NCBI GenBank assembly: GCA_041600915.1
Contig: JBFIJC010000013.1
Coordinates: forward strand, 1-30,308
Source: Nitrogeniibacter sp041600915
Lineage (GTDB): Bacteria; Pseudomonadota; Gammaproteobacteria; Burkholderiales; Rhodocyclaceae
Length of the DNA: 30,308 bases
Reading direction: 5' to 3'
The notes under the pieces were generated by a model that was not told where the DNA came from, ran no database searches, and saw nothing but the letters and a program-made list of their open reading frames with translations. This document shows, one piece after another, positions 8,773 to 16,290 of this stretch. Position numbers and translations under genes: made by a program. Position 1 is the stretch's first letter. Each line of letters starts with the position of its first letter.

Positions 8773-10503
8773 ATGAAGCGCGCGACGATCATGATGGTGG
8801 ATGACGAGCCGATTACGCTCGAAATCATTCAGATGTTTCTCGAAGATGCGGGCTACACCCACTTTGTACTGGTGAGCGACTCGCGCGAGGCCATGGAAAC
8901 CGTCGAGCGCGAACGCCCCGACATCATCCTGCTCGACCTGCTCATGCCCCATGTCGGCGGCTTCGAAATCCTGGAGCAGATTCGCACTCATGAGCGCTTC
9001 GAGCATTTACCGGTCGTGGTGCTCACCTCGTCATCCGATGCCCCGACCAAACTCAAAGCGCTCGAATTGGGCGCAACCGACTTTCTGGCCAAACCGGTGG
9101 ACGAGAGCGAACTCGTACTGCGCGTACGCAACACGCTGGCCGCCAAGGCCTACCAGGACCGCCTCACCTACATTGACGTACTGACCGGCCTGCCCAACCG
9201 GCGCATGCTGATCGACCGCCTCGATTGGGCGATGAAGCACGCCCAGCGCTATCAACAGACCGGCGCCTTGCTGCAAATCGATATCGATCGCTTCCGCGAA
9301 ATCAAGGAAGCTCTGGGCCCGAGCCGGGCTGACGAACTCCTGCAAGGTATCGCCAAACGGCTGGACGCAACCTGCCGCGACAGCGACCTGCTGGCGATGC
9401 TGAGCGAAACCGAGGCAAGCGCGGGTCTGGCCCGTTGGGGCGGCGACGAATTCACCCTCTTGCTGCTGGGCCATCTCACGGCCGAGAGCGTTGCCCGCAT
9501 TGCCCGCCGCCTGCTTAAAGCGACTGCCGAGCCCTTCTTGCTCGGCAAGCAGGAAATATTCATCACGATCAGTATCGGCATCGCCACCTTCCCCGAAGAT
9601 GGTGCGGACATCGACTCAGTACAACACAGCGCTGCCATTGCGGTGCGCACCTTGCAGACCACGCAAGCCAATGCCCACGGCGCCTTCCAGTTCTATTCCA
9701 AGGAGCTGAACGCGCGCACCGTAACGCGCCTCGACATGGAATCGGAGTTGCGTCGGGCGCTGGACCGCAACGAGCTCGAGCTCTACTTCCAGCCCAAATA
9801 CACCGTCGATACCGGATCACTCATCGGCGCCGAGTGCCTGCTGCGCTGGCAGCATCCCGAGCGCGGGCAGATCTCGCCACTCGAATTCATTCCGGTCGCC
9901 GAAGAAACCGGGCTTATCGTGGAGATCGGTCACCGCGTCATCGACGAAGCCTGCCGGAAGCACAGTGCCTGGCACAACCAGGGCCTTATCCCCGGGCAGC
10001 TCTCGGTGAACGTATCGATACAGCAGTTCCGACATAGCGCGTTTGTGGACGGGGTACGCGGTGCGCTCGCGCGCTACGGTGTGGAGCCGCGCCACCTGAA
10101 GCTCGAACTGACCGAATCGCTGCTGATGACGGAACCGCAAAAAGTTGCCGACATGCTCGACACGCTACGCACACACGGCGTACAACTTTCGATCGACGAT
10201 TTCGGTACCGGCTACTCATCACTGTCCTACCTGAGCGCACTGCCGATCGACGAACTGAAGATCGACCGCAGCTTTCTCACCCATGTCGAAACCCGGCCCG
10301 AAAGCGCCGCCATTGTGCGCGCCATCCTTGCGCTTGCAGGCAGTCTGGGCATGACCGTGGTGGCCGAGGGCGTCGAAACCCAAGGGCAACTGGCGTTTCT
10401 CCGCGACCATGGCTGTACGGCGTTTCAAGGCTTCTTGTTCAGTCGCCCGGTACCCGCCGACGCCTTCGAAAAACTCATCACTGCGGCGCCAGCAACCGAA
10501 TAG
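8773..10503 (+). CDS. Response regulator with GGDEF and EAL domains (c-di-GMP turnover, probably phosphodiesterase)
   Basis: Receiver (about 1-120, phospho-Asp 55 in LLDLLMP, Lys in LAKP), GGDEF domain (about 130-300) and EAL domain (about 320-570). I chose the ATG at 8773 because it places the receiver at the N terminus and has GGAG four bases upstream. In-frame ATGs at 8611 and 8698 would add 54 or 25 residues that look unconserved. GGDEF itself is intact, but the usual FKxIND is FREIKE, GHxxGD is GPSRAD, and the RxxD inhibitory site reads EASA, so cyclase activity is doubtful. The EAL signature is ECL, yet the Glu, NVS, LELTES, IDDFGTGYSS, LKIDRSF, AEGVET and QGFLFSRP blocks are all present. 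This suggests an active c-di-GMP phosphodiesterase controlled by phosphorylation. It lies 171 bases after the kinase gene, its likely phosphodonor. Confidence 0.92.
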   Translation: MKRATIMMVDDEPITLEIIQMFLEDAGYTHFVLVSDSREAMETVERERPDIILLDLLMPHVGGFEILEQIRTHERFEHLPVVVLTSSSDAPTKLKALELGATDFLAKPVDESELVLRVRNTLAAKAYQDRLTYIDVLTGLPNRRMLIDRLDWAMKHAQRYQQTGALLQIDIDRFREIKEALGPSRADELLQGIAKRLDATCRDSDLLAMLSETEASAGLARWGGDEFTLLLLGHLTAESVARIARRLLKATAEPFLLGKQEIFITISIGIATFPEDGADIDSVQHSAAIAVRTLQTTQANAHGAFQFYSKELNARTVTRLDMESELRRALDRNELELYFQPKYTVDTGSLIGAECLLRWQHPERGQISPLEFIPVAEETGLIVEIGHRVIDEACRKHSAWHNQGLIPGQLSVNVSIQQFRHSAFVDGVRGALARYGVEPRHLKLELTESLLMTEPQKVADMLDTLRTHGVQLSIDDFGTGYSSLSYLSALPIDELKIDRSFLTHVETRPESAAIVRAILALAGSLGMTVVAEGVETQGQLAFLRDHGCTAFQGFLFSRPVPADAFEKLITAAPATE

Positions 10504-10598
10504 CACTCACCGAAAGCTTTCCTCCTCGCACGGCCACCTATTTTCGATAATCGTGACATCGTTCATCTTTAACGGATAGATCAACACCAAAAGTGCGC

Positions 10599-10626
10599 TA
10601 AAGTTCCTATTACTTTTGGCCGATAG
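10599..10626 (+). promoter_or_regulatory. Sigma-28 (FliA)-type promoter
   Basis: TAAAGTTC (10599-10606) and GCCGATAG (10619-10626) each match the flagellar sigma-28 consensus (TAAAGTTT and GCCGATAA) at 7 of 8 positions. The gap between TAAA and GCCGATAG is 16 bases, one more than the usual 15. It points at the HPt-REC-REC-GGDEF gene, predicting a leader of about 180 bases. If real, that cyclase is produced together with late flagellar genes. Confidence 0.6.
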
Positions 10627-10663
10627 CGAAGTCAAATAGCGGCATTCGCAGAATCCTTTCTGC

Positions 10664-10816
10664 ATGCAGCTTCGACATTCGACGGGAAAGCAAGTGGATG
10701 ATCTAAAGCAGGTCGCCTTGACTGACAATCAGCAACGAAATCACGGCAGCGTCGTGAGAGCAATTGCGGTCCGGCCTCACACCCCTCTGACCCGCTCGCG
10801 GGGGTCACAACCATGA
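10664..10816 (+). CDS. Possible 50-residue leader ORF overlapping the diguanylate cyclase start
   Basis: An ATG at 10664 (or a GTG at 10694 preceded by GGGAAAG) opens a frame that ends in TGA at 10814-10816. That stop overlaps the ATG of the next gene in an ATGA arrangement. The product would be small and basic with no recognised motif. No convincing ribosome binding site precedes the ATG. It may be a chance frame; the coupling-type overlap is the only reason to list it. Confidence 0.15.
   Translation: MQLRHSTGKQVDDLKQVALTDNQQRNHGSVVRAIAVRPHTPLTRSRGSQP
10788..10807 (+). promoter_or_regulatory. Stem-loop covering the likely ribosome binding site
   Basis: TGACCC (10788-10793) and GGGTCA (10802-10807) are perfect inverted arms, and one more pair forms inside after a G-G mismatch. 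The right arm includes the G-run at 10800-10804, which is the only Shine-Dalgarno-like sequence before the ATG at 10813. Folding would hide that site in the mRNA. This is seen in sequence only; any regulatory role is inferred. Confidence 0.35.
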
Positions 10817-12474
10817 GCGACACCACACCCAGCAAAGAACTTGCGGATGAACTGGCGCGCATCCGTGCCCAGTTCATCACCTCGCTTCCCGGTCAGGTCG
10901 AGCACCTGAAGATGTCGCTGCAGGCGCTTGTCGGTGCCGTCGGCCAGGCGCGCGAAGAAGCCCTGCGCCAAGCCCATGTCACGGCGCATTCGCTCGCCGG
11001 CACCGCCGGCACCTTCGGCTTTCCTGCCTTGGGCAGCGCCGCACGAACCCTCGAGTACAGTTTGCGCGAAGCCCTCGAAGGGCAAGAAGACGCACAATCC
11101 GAACGTCGATACCAGAGCCTGCTGCACAGTCTGATCTACCAGGCTCAGGCCGCAAGTGCTGACGGCCCCTCCGGGGAAATCGCAAGCGCCCTGCCACCGC
11201 GACCGTTCTCCCATGCCGGTTCCGTCGTTCTGGTCGAAGACGACCCCGCACTGGCCAGCCGACTCAGCAGCTACCTGCACCATTTCGGTTATGAAGTGCT
11301 GCACTTTGCCAGCGCCACCGCATTTGCTGCCGCCGCCGACACTTTGGCTCGGCCCGTGGCCTTGCTGCTCGACAATGCGCTGCCCGAGGGGCTGCTGGCA
11401 GGGGTCAGCATCGCCCAAACCCTGCCGCCCAATCTGGCGGACTCACCCATCTTGTTCATGTCGGCCAACGACTCTCAAGAGGCGCGTATCGGCGCGCTTC
11501 GTGCGGGCTGCCAGGCCTATCTCCTCAAACCGATCGAACCGGCGCAGGTGCTCGATGCGCTCGAAAACATCACCCAGCGCGAGACCGACCGCCCCTTGCG
11601 CGTGATGATCGTCGACGACGAACCCACAATGGTGGCGCATCACGAAGCGGTCCTGAAAGCGGCCGGATTCGACACCGCCTGCCTCTCCGAACCCAGCTTG
11701 TTGCTGGACACGATGCGCGATCAATTACCGGACATCGTGCTGCTCGATCTGCACATGCCGCAGTACTCGGGCGGGGAACTGGCTTCGCTTATTCATCAGA
11801 TTCCGAGCTTTGCCGGCATTCCGGTGCTGTTCGTCTCTTCGGAGCGCGATTTCGACACCCAGCAAGCGGCCATGCAATCGGGCGGGGACGATTTTCTGGT
11901 CAAGCCGGTCGGCGCCGAGCGCCTGGTCAACGCCGTGCGCTATCGCGCCACACGCCATCGCCAGTTGCGCGACCTGATGAAGAATGACTCACTCACCGGG
12001 CTACTCAACCACGCCAACATCAAGAGTCGGCTCGCTGCCGAGATGCACCGCGTCGATCGTCACGGTGGCAGCCTGACCCTCGCCATGATTGATATCGATC
12101 GATTTAAACAGGTCAATGATGAACACGGACATGCCAGTGGTGACCGGATCCTGCGCGAACTGGCCATGTTGCTTCGCCGGCGACTGCGCAGCTCGGACGA
12201 GGTCGGACGCTATGGCGGCGAAGAGTTCGTCTTGCTCCTGCCCAACACCACCGCTGCCGCGGCAATCGATCTGATCAACGCCATTCGTGAAGATTTTTAT
12301 CAGATCGCGCATTTCATCGGCGACACCGAGCTGCATGTGAGCTTCAGCGGTGGCGTCGCCTCGCAGGCCGACTGGGGCTCACCCGAGGCACTGCTGATGG
12401 CAGCCGACGCCGCCATGTATGCAGCCAAAAAATCGGGCCGCAACCGCATCGTTCTTGCACCCGGTGGCAACTGA
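10813..12474 (+). CDS. HPt-REC-REC-GGDEF diguanylate cyclase
   Basis: This 553-residue cytoplasmic protein makes c-di-GMP from GTP. Domains: HPt (about 15-105, His 59 in TAHSLAGTAGTFGF), a first receiver (about 135-255, Asp 187 in LLLDNALP), a second receiver (about 258-380, Asp 312 in LLDLHMP), then GGDEF (about 390-551). The cyclase core is complete: DSLTGLLN, IDIDRFKQVND, GHASGD and GGEEF (468-472). An RxxD product-inhibition site (Arg 459 to Asp 462) is present. With its own HPt and two receivers it can both take and pass phosphate, so it is a plausible hub for the upstream hybrid kinase, whose HPt domains need an Asp target. A sigma-28-type promoter precedes it. The next gene converges on it with only 12 bases between the stops. 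Confidence 0.95.
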   Translation: MSDTTPSKELADELARIRAQFITSLPGQVEHLKMSLQALVGAVGQAREEALRQAHVTAHSLAGTAGTFGFPALGSAARTLEYSLREALEGQEDAQSERRYQSLLHSLIYQAQAASADGPSGEIASALPPRPFSHAGSVVLVEDDPALASRLSSYLHHFGYEVLHFASATAFAAAADTLARPVALLLDNALPEGLLAGVSIAQTLPPNLADSPILFMSANDSQEARIGALRAGCQAYLLKPIEPAQVLDALENITQRETDRPLRVMIVDDEPTMVAHHEAVLKAAGFDTACLSEPSLLLDTMRDQLPDIVLLDLHMPQYSGGELASLIHQIPSFAGIPVLFVSSERDFDTQQAAMQSGGDDFLVKPVGAERLVNAVRYRATRHRQLRDLMKNDSLTGLLNHANIKSRLAAEMHRVDRHGGSLTLAMIDIDRFKQVNDEHGHASGDRILRELAMLLRRRLRSSDEVGRYGGEEFVLLLPNTTAAAAIDLINAIREDFYQIAHFIGDTELHVSFSGGVASQADWGSPEALLMAADAAMYAAKKSGRNRIVLAPGGN

Positions 12475-12486
12475 GCTCGCAAAAAG

Positions 12487-13983
12487 TCACGAAAACCGAA
12501 TTCCCTGCGCCAGCGGAAGATCGTCCGAGTAATTGACCGTCGCGGTCTGCCGCCGCATATAGCCGCGCCACGCATCTGAGCCCGACTCGCGCCCGCCGCC
12601 CGTGGCTTTTTCACCGCCAAAGGCACCACCAATCTCCGCTCCGCTGGTGCCGACGTTCACATTGGCAATGCCGCAATCACTGCCCGTTGCCGCAAGAAAG
12701 CGCTCGGCCTCGCGTACATCGGTGGTGAAGATCGCGGACGACAGGCCTTGCGGCACCGCGTTCTGGCGGGCAATGGCGTCATCGAGCGCATCGTAGGTAA
12801 AGCAGTACAGCACCGGCGCGAAGGTTTCCTCAAAGCTGTTGTCGAGCGCGCCGCCGCCTTCGATCAGCGCGGGCAGCACGTAGTAAGCGTCGGGGTAACG
12901 GTCCGCAAGCACACGCCCACCGCCGACCACCTTGCCGCCCCGCTCGCGCGCGATCTGCAGGGCATTTTCCATCTGCGTAAAGGCACGCGCATCAATCAGC
13001 GGGCCGACCAGCGTGCCAGCTTCGCGCGGGTCGCCAATGGGGAGCGCCGCATAGGCCTGCTGCAGGCGCTCCATCAGTACCGAAGCGACATCGCGATGAA
13101 CGAAGATGCGACGCGTCGTGGTGCAACGCTGGCCGGCCGTGCCGACCGCGCCAAAGACGATCGCCCGCACCGCGAGGTCCAGGTCGGCCTGCGCCGTGAC
13201 GATGATGGCGTTGTTACCACCGAGCTCCAGAATCGACTTGCCAAAACGCTGCGCCACACGCGCACCAACCTGCCGCCCCATGGCACAGCTGCCCGTCGCG
13301 CTGATCAGCGGCACACGCACATCATCTGCGAGCGCAACGCCGGTCTCTCGCCCGCCCAGCAGGACTTGCGACAAGCCCGCCGGCGCATCGTCGAAGCCGT
13401 CCATGGCCTGTTCAAACAGATGCTGGCAGGCGATGGCGCACAGCGGTGTCTTTTCAGACGGCTTCCACAGCAAGCTGTTGCCACACACCACGGCGAGCGT
13501 GGCATTCCACGCCCACACCGCCATCGGAAAATTGAAAGCCGAGATGACGCCCACCGGCCCGAGCGGGTGCCAGGATTCGCGCAGGGTGTGATCGGGGCGC
13601 TCGGAGGCAATGGTGCGGCCATACAACTGGCGGGACAGGCCGACCGCGAAATCGCAGATGTCGATCATCTCCTGCACTTCGCCCTCGCCCTCTGCCATGA
13701 TCTTGCCGGCCTCGAGCGTAATCAGCGCGCCCAGTGTCGCCTTGTGTTGACGCAGCAGCCCGCCAAAACGGCGAATCAGCTCCCCCCGGCGGGGTGCCGG
13801 CACGGATCGCCACTGCGCAAAGGCTTCAACGCTGCGCGCGATCTTGGCCTCCACGGTCTCGGGCGAATCCATTGCAATACGCGCGATGACCGCGCCATCG
13901 ATTGGCGAGACGACCGCCAAGTCGCCCTCGGCAAGTTGGCTGCGGTCACATCCCAAAGCATCAAAAATACGCGCTACGCTCAT
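12487..13983 (-). CDS. ALDH7-family aldehyde dehydrogenase, probable 2-aminoadipate semialdehyde dehydrogenase
   Basis: 498 residues from the ATG at 13983, which has AGGAG seven bases upstream in the 10-base gap after the preceding gene. The open frame extends further upstream into that gene, but the start used here fits both the site and the family length of about 500. Seen: the substrate/cofactor block PLGPVGVISAFNFP, general-base Glu 253 in LELGGNN, catalytic Cys 287 in AGQRCTTTRR, and EETFAPVLY. It should oxidise an aldehyde to an acid with NAD(P)+. The closest family I recognise is ALDH7 (antiquitin-like), whose bacterial members oxidise 2-aminoadipate-6-semialdehyde. Pairing with a saccharopine dehydrogenase-like gene supports that substrate. 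Another amino-aldehyde cannot be excluded. Confidence 0.88.
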   Translation of the reverse strand: MSVARIFDALGCDRSQLAEGDLAVVSPIDGAVIARIAMDSPETVEAKIARSVEAFAQWRSVPAPRRGELIRRFGGLLRQHKATLGALITLEAGKIMAEGEGEVQEMIDICDFAVGLSRQLYGRTIASERPDHTLRESWHPLGPVGVISAFNFPMAVWAWNATLAVVCGNSLLWKPSEKTPLCAIACQHLFEQAMDGFDDAPAGLSQVLLGGRETGVALADDVRVPLISATGSCAMGRQVGARVAQRFGKSILELGGNNAIIVTAQADLDLAVRAIVFGAVGTAGQRCTTTRRIFVHRDVASVLMERLQQAYAALPIGDPREAGTLVGPLIDARAFTQMENALQIARERGGKVVGGGRVLADRYPDAYYVLPALIEGGGALDNSFEETFAPVLYCFTYDALDDAIARQNAVPQGLSSAIFTTDVREAERFLAATGSDCGIANVNVGTSGAEIGGAFGGEKATGGGRESGSDAWRGYMRRQTATVNYSDDLPLAQGIRFS

Positions 13984-13993
13984 CCAGCATCTC

Positions 13994-15124
13994 CTAGGGT
14001 TGCTGCCGCAAACCACCGCTGGCGGCGGTCTGTGGCTCTTCGCCATCGGTCACATAGTGGCGACCAAACCGGTTGGCAAGAAAATCGTCCAGACAGATGT
14101 CTTCCTGCCGGACAAAACCACGCTGTGCCAGCCTGCCGTCCATGAGCAGGTCGAGTGCCGCACAGATCGCGCTGGCCGTGGTGACCTGAATGGCGCTGCG
14201 CATCCGGCCGCCCACCGCGCGACTATAAATCTTGCGGGCAAAGGTTTCCTGCATCAGCAAGCCGTCGCGCATGCCGCTCACGCTGACAAACACCAGCACC
14301 ACGTCCTGCATGGTGACCGGAATCGATGACTCCAGTATGTCCTTGAGCAGTGCGCGCCGTTCGCCGAGGCGCAGGTCGTGCAGCAGCAGCTTCATCACGT
14401 CGCGATGGCCGGGATAGCGCACGGTGCGGTAGTTGAGATTGCGCACCCGCCCTTTGAGCGTGTCGCACAGCGTGCCGAGGCCACCCGAGGTGTTGAAGGC
14501 TTCGTAGTCGTCACCATCGAGCGAAAAATGCTCAAGCTCTTCGAGTGCCGGCATCTCCTTGAGCACGCCGCCAACGATGGCTTCGCAGGGGTTGAGGTAC
14601 TCGTTGATGAGCCCGTCGGTGCTCCAGGTGAGGTTGTACTTCAAGCCGTTTGAGGGAAACTTGGGCAGCGCACCGACCCGCATGTGCACATCGTGCAGCG
14701 CGTCGAAGCGCTTGGCCAGATCGTAGGCCGCAATGGAGATGAAGCCCGGCGCCAGACCGCATTGGGGCACCAGCGCGGTAGTCGCGCCATCGGCGAGCGC
14801 GCGAATGATGCGCGCGCTGCCAACATCTTCGGTGAGATCAAAATAATGCGCCTTTGCCGCGACTGCGGCGCGGGCCAGCGACTCGCTCAAGTCAAAAGGA
14901 CAGGCATTGAGCAGCGCGCTCTGGCCGGCCAGCGCGGTGGCCATCTGAACCGGATCGGCGGCATCGAGCTGCAACACGCGGGCGCCGGGCAAAGCCTTGG
15001 CCACGCGCGCCAGAATCTGTGTGTCGCGGTCGATGACGGTCACCGCGTAGTCGCCCGAGGACAGCAAAAAATCGGCAATCACCTCGCCAATCTTGCCCGC
15101 GCCGACAATGCTCACCTGTCGCAT
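13994..15124 (-). CDS. Saccharopine dehydrogenase-family oxidoreductase
   Basis: 376 residues with an N-terminal nucleotide-binding fold (IVGAGKIG at 6-13, followed by VTVIDRD) and a saccharopine dehydrogenase-type C-terminal region (NTSGGLGTLCDTL and later). The ATG at 15124 has GGGAG about six bases upstream. In lysine catabolism the enzyme splits saccharopine into glutamate and 2-aminoadipate-6-semialdehyde with NAD(P)+, and the adjacent aldehyde dehydrogenase would then oxidise the semialdehyde. The two genes are 10 bases apart and surely co-transcribed. No lysine-ketoglutarate reductase domain is fused here and none lies in the window, so the first step must be encoded elsewhere, or the enzyme acts on a different substrate (carboxynorspermidine dehydrogenase-like relatives exist). 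Confidence 0.87.
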   Translation of the reverse strand: MRQVSIVGAGKIGEVIADFLLSSGDYAVTVIDRDTQILARVAKALPGARVLQLDAADPVQMATALAGQSALLNACPFDLSESLARAAVAAKAHYFDLTEDVGSARIIRALADGATTALVPQCGLAPGFISIAAYDLAKRFDALHDVHMRVGALPKFPSNGLKYNLTWSTDGLINEYLNPCEAIVGGVLKEMPALEELEHFSLDGDDYEAFNTSGGLGTLCDTLKGRVRNLNYRTVRYPGHRDVMKLLLHDLRLGERRALLKDILESSIPVTMQDVVLVFVSVSGMRDGLLMQETFARKIYSRAVGGRMRSAIQVTTASAICAALDLLMDGRLAQRGFVRQEDICLDDFLANRFGRHYVTDGEEPQTAASGGLRQQP

Positions 15125-15232
15125 ATGCGCTCCCGTGCCTGATCCGTGTCTATCCGGTCAGACCGAGGTTACGCCAAATCGTGCGCTTTCGGGCGCCGGA
15201 AAATCTCACCGCGCAACGCGCCATCGGCCGCA

Positions 15233-15622
15233 TCAGTCCCGGGTCGCAGGAACCTCGGGCCCTTGCAAGACATCGCTCAGCATGTCGAGCAACTGCGGAT
15301 AGAGCCGGCGCGCATCGACGGGATCGAAATCGGCTTTCTTGAGCTTTTTGACGCCGAGCGCGTCGAGCCGAACATGAGCAGTCGGTGTCAGACCATGCTG
15401 CGCAAGCGTTTCACGGACACAGGCCAGCACGCAACCGTCGAGCGCGATCAGGGCTCGGCCGGAGCGTGCCAGATGCACCAGCGGCGACACATGACCACCG
15501 ACACCGGCGATACACGACATGTCGGCGCGCGCTTCGCGATCGAGCCGGAGCGCGAAATGATTAGCCAGTTGCGCGGCGCTGGAGCACCCCGAGCAACTAT
15601 AAACAATTGGCCTTGGGCTCAC
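15233..15622 (-). CDS. DGC-domain putative zinc-binding protein linked to narL
   Basis: 129 residues, cytoplasmic, starting at a GTG whose bases overlap the narL stop (GTGA), so translation is probably coupled. Conserved cysteines are seen at 10 and 13 (YSCSGC), 37 (MSCIAG), 64 and 68 (LDGCVLAC); the Asp-Gly-Cys at 62-64 is the signature that names the DGC family (putative zinc-binding proteins). The cysteine pattern suggests a metal or redox site, but the family's biochemical role is not established. Position as the last gene after narX and narL suggests a part in nitrate or redox sensing, or in nitrate reductase maturation; that is inference. Confidence 0.8.
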   Translation of the reverse strand: MSPRPIVYSCSGCSSAAQLANHFALRLDREARADMSCIAGVGGHVSPLVHLARSGRALIALDGCVLACVRETLAQHGLTPTAHVRLDALGVKKLKKADFDPVDARRLYPQLLDMLSDVLQGPEVPATRD

Positions 15623-16290
15623 TGGGCGGCAAAGCCTCGTTCGACGGCAAACACGGCCGCTTGCACCCGGCTGCTCAGATGAAGCTTTTTGAGAACACTC
15701 TGCACATGAATCTTGACCGTGCTTTCGGCCACGTCGAGGTTGCGCGCGATCTGCTTGTTGCTCTGCCCCTTGGCAATACAGGCAAGGATCTCGCGCTCTC
15801 GCGGGGTGAGCTTGTCGAGCTCGGCATCGGCGACGGCCTCCGTACTGCCAACGCTGTGGGCACCATGACTGCGGTTTGCCAGCAATTTGCCCATCATCAA
15901 AGGCGACACGACCGGCTCGCCGCGCGAGGCCATGCGAATGGCGTCGATCAGCGTTTCGGCTTCGATGTTTTTGAGCAAGTAGCCTGTGGCCCCCGTGCGA
16001 AGGGTCGTCAGCAGATCTTCGGCATCCTCCGACACAGTCAGCATCAATACATGTGTCTGCGGCAAGTCTTCCAGGATCAGCTTCAGGGTATCCAGCCCCC
16101 CGACACCGGGCATATGCAGATCGAGCAGCACCACATCGGGAAGCAGCTGCTTGGCGCGCTTGGCGCCCTCGAGCCCGTCGGCGGCCTCGCCGACCACTTC
16201 AAATTCCTCACTGCGCTTGAGCAAGGACTTGATTCCACTGCGAAACAAGCCGTGGTCATCGACCAGTAATACGCGAATCCGTTCTGTCAT
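15619..16290 (-). CDS. narL: Nitrate/nitrite response regulator NarL
   Basis: 223 residues. N-terminal receiver (about 5-120) with acidic pair Asp 11/Asp 12, phospho-acceptor Asp 57 (LLDLHMP), Thr 85 and Lys 107 (LLKN). C-terminal LuxR/GerE helix-turn-helix (about 158-223, LTPREREIL then NKQIARNLDVAESTVKIH). It is phosphorylated by NarX and binds promoters to activate nitrate respiration genes. Its ATG overlaps the narX stop (ATGA) and its stop overlaps the next start (GTGA), so three genes are translated as a chain. I did not find NarL heptamers (TACYYMT) in the 223 bases before narK1. Confidence 0.94.
   Translation of the reverse strand: MTERIRVLLVDDHGLFRSGIKSLLKRSEEFEVVGEAADGLEGAKRAKQLLPDVVLLDLHMPGVGGLDTLKLILEDLPQTHVLMLTVSEDAEDLLTTLRTGATGYLLKNIEAETLIDAIRMASRGEPVVSPLMMGKLLANRSHGAHSVGSTEAVADAELDKLTPREREILACIAKGQSNKQIARNLDVAESTVKIHVQSVLKKLHLSSRVQAAVFAVERGFAAQ

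Larger units (their letters stand above)
10504..10812 (+). other. 309-base intergenic region, less GC-rich than its flanks
   Basis: This is the only gene-free stretch over 300 bases. It contains a sigma-28-type promoter match (10599-10626), a possible 50-codon frame (10664-10816) and a stem-loop over the ribosome binding site of the downstream cyclase gene (10788-10807). A short palindrome GAAAGCTTTC (10512-10521) just after the upstream stop has no T-tract, so I do not call it a terminator. Base composition is visibly richer in A and T than the flanking genes, as expected for a promoter region. Confidence 0.75.

Noticed and set aside
10504..10530. Terminator at the GAAAGCTTTC palindrome after the GGDEF-EAL gene
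   Set aside because: The palindrome has no loop or following T-run, so it is not a convincing intrinsic terminator.
13984..14046. N-terminal extension of the aldehyde dehydrogenase to 14046
   Set aside because: It would run into the saccharopine dehydrogenase gene; the internal ATG at 13983 has a strong ribosome binding site and gives normal family length.
12748..14145. A 465-codon + strand frame antisense to the aldehyde dehydrogenase
   Set aside because: The opposite strand encodes a complete ALDH with its catalytic Glu and Cys; the antisense product is rich in Arg, His and Gln and looks like a shadow.
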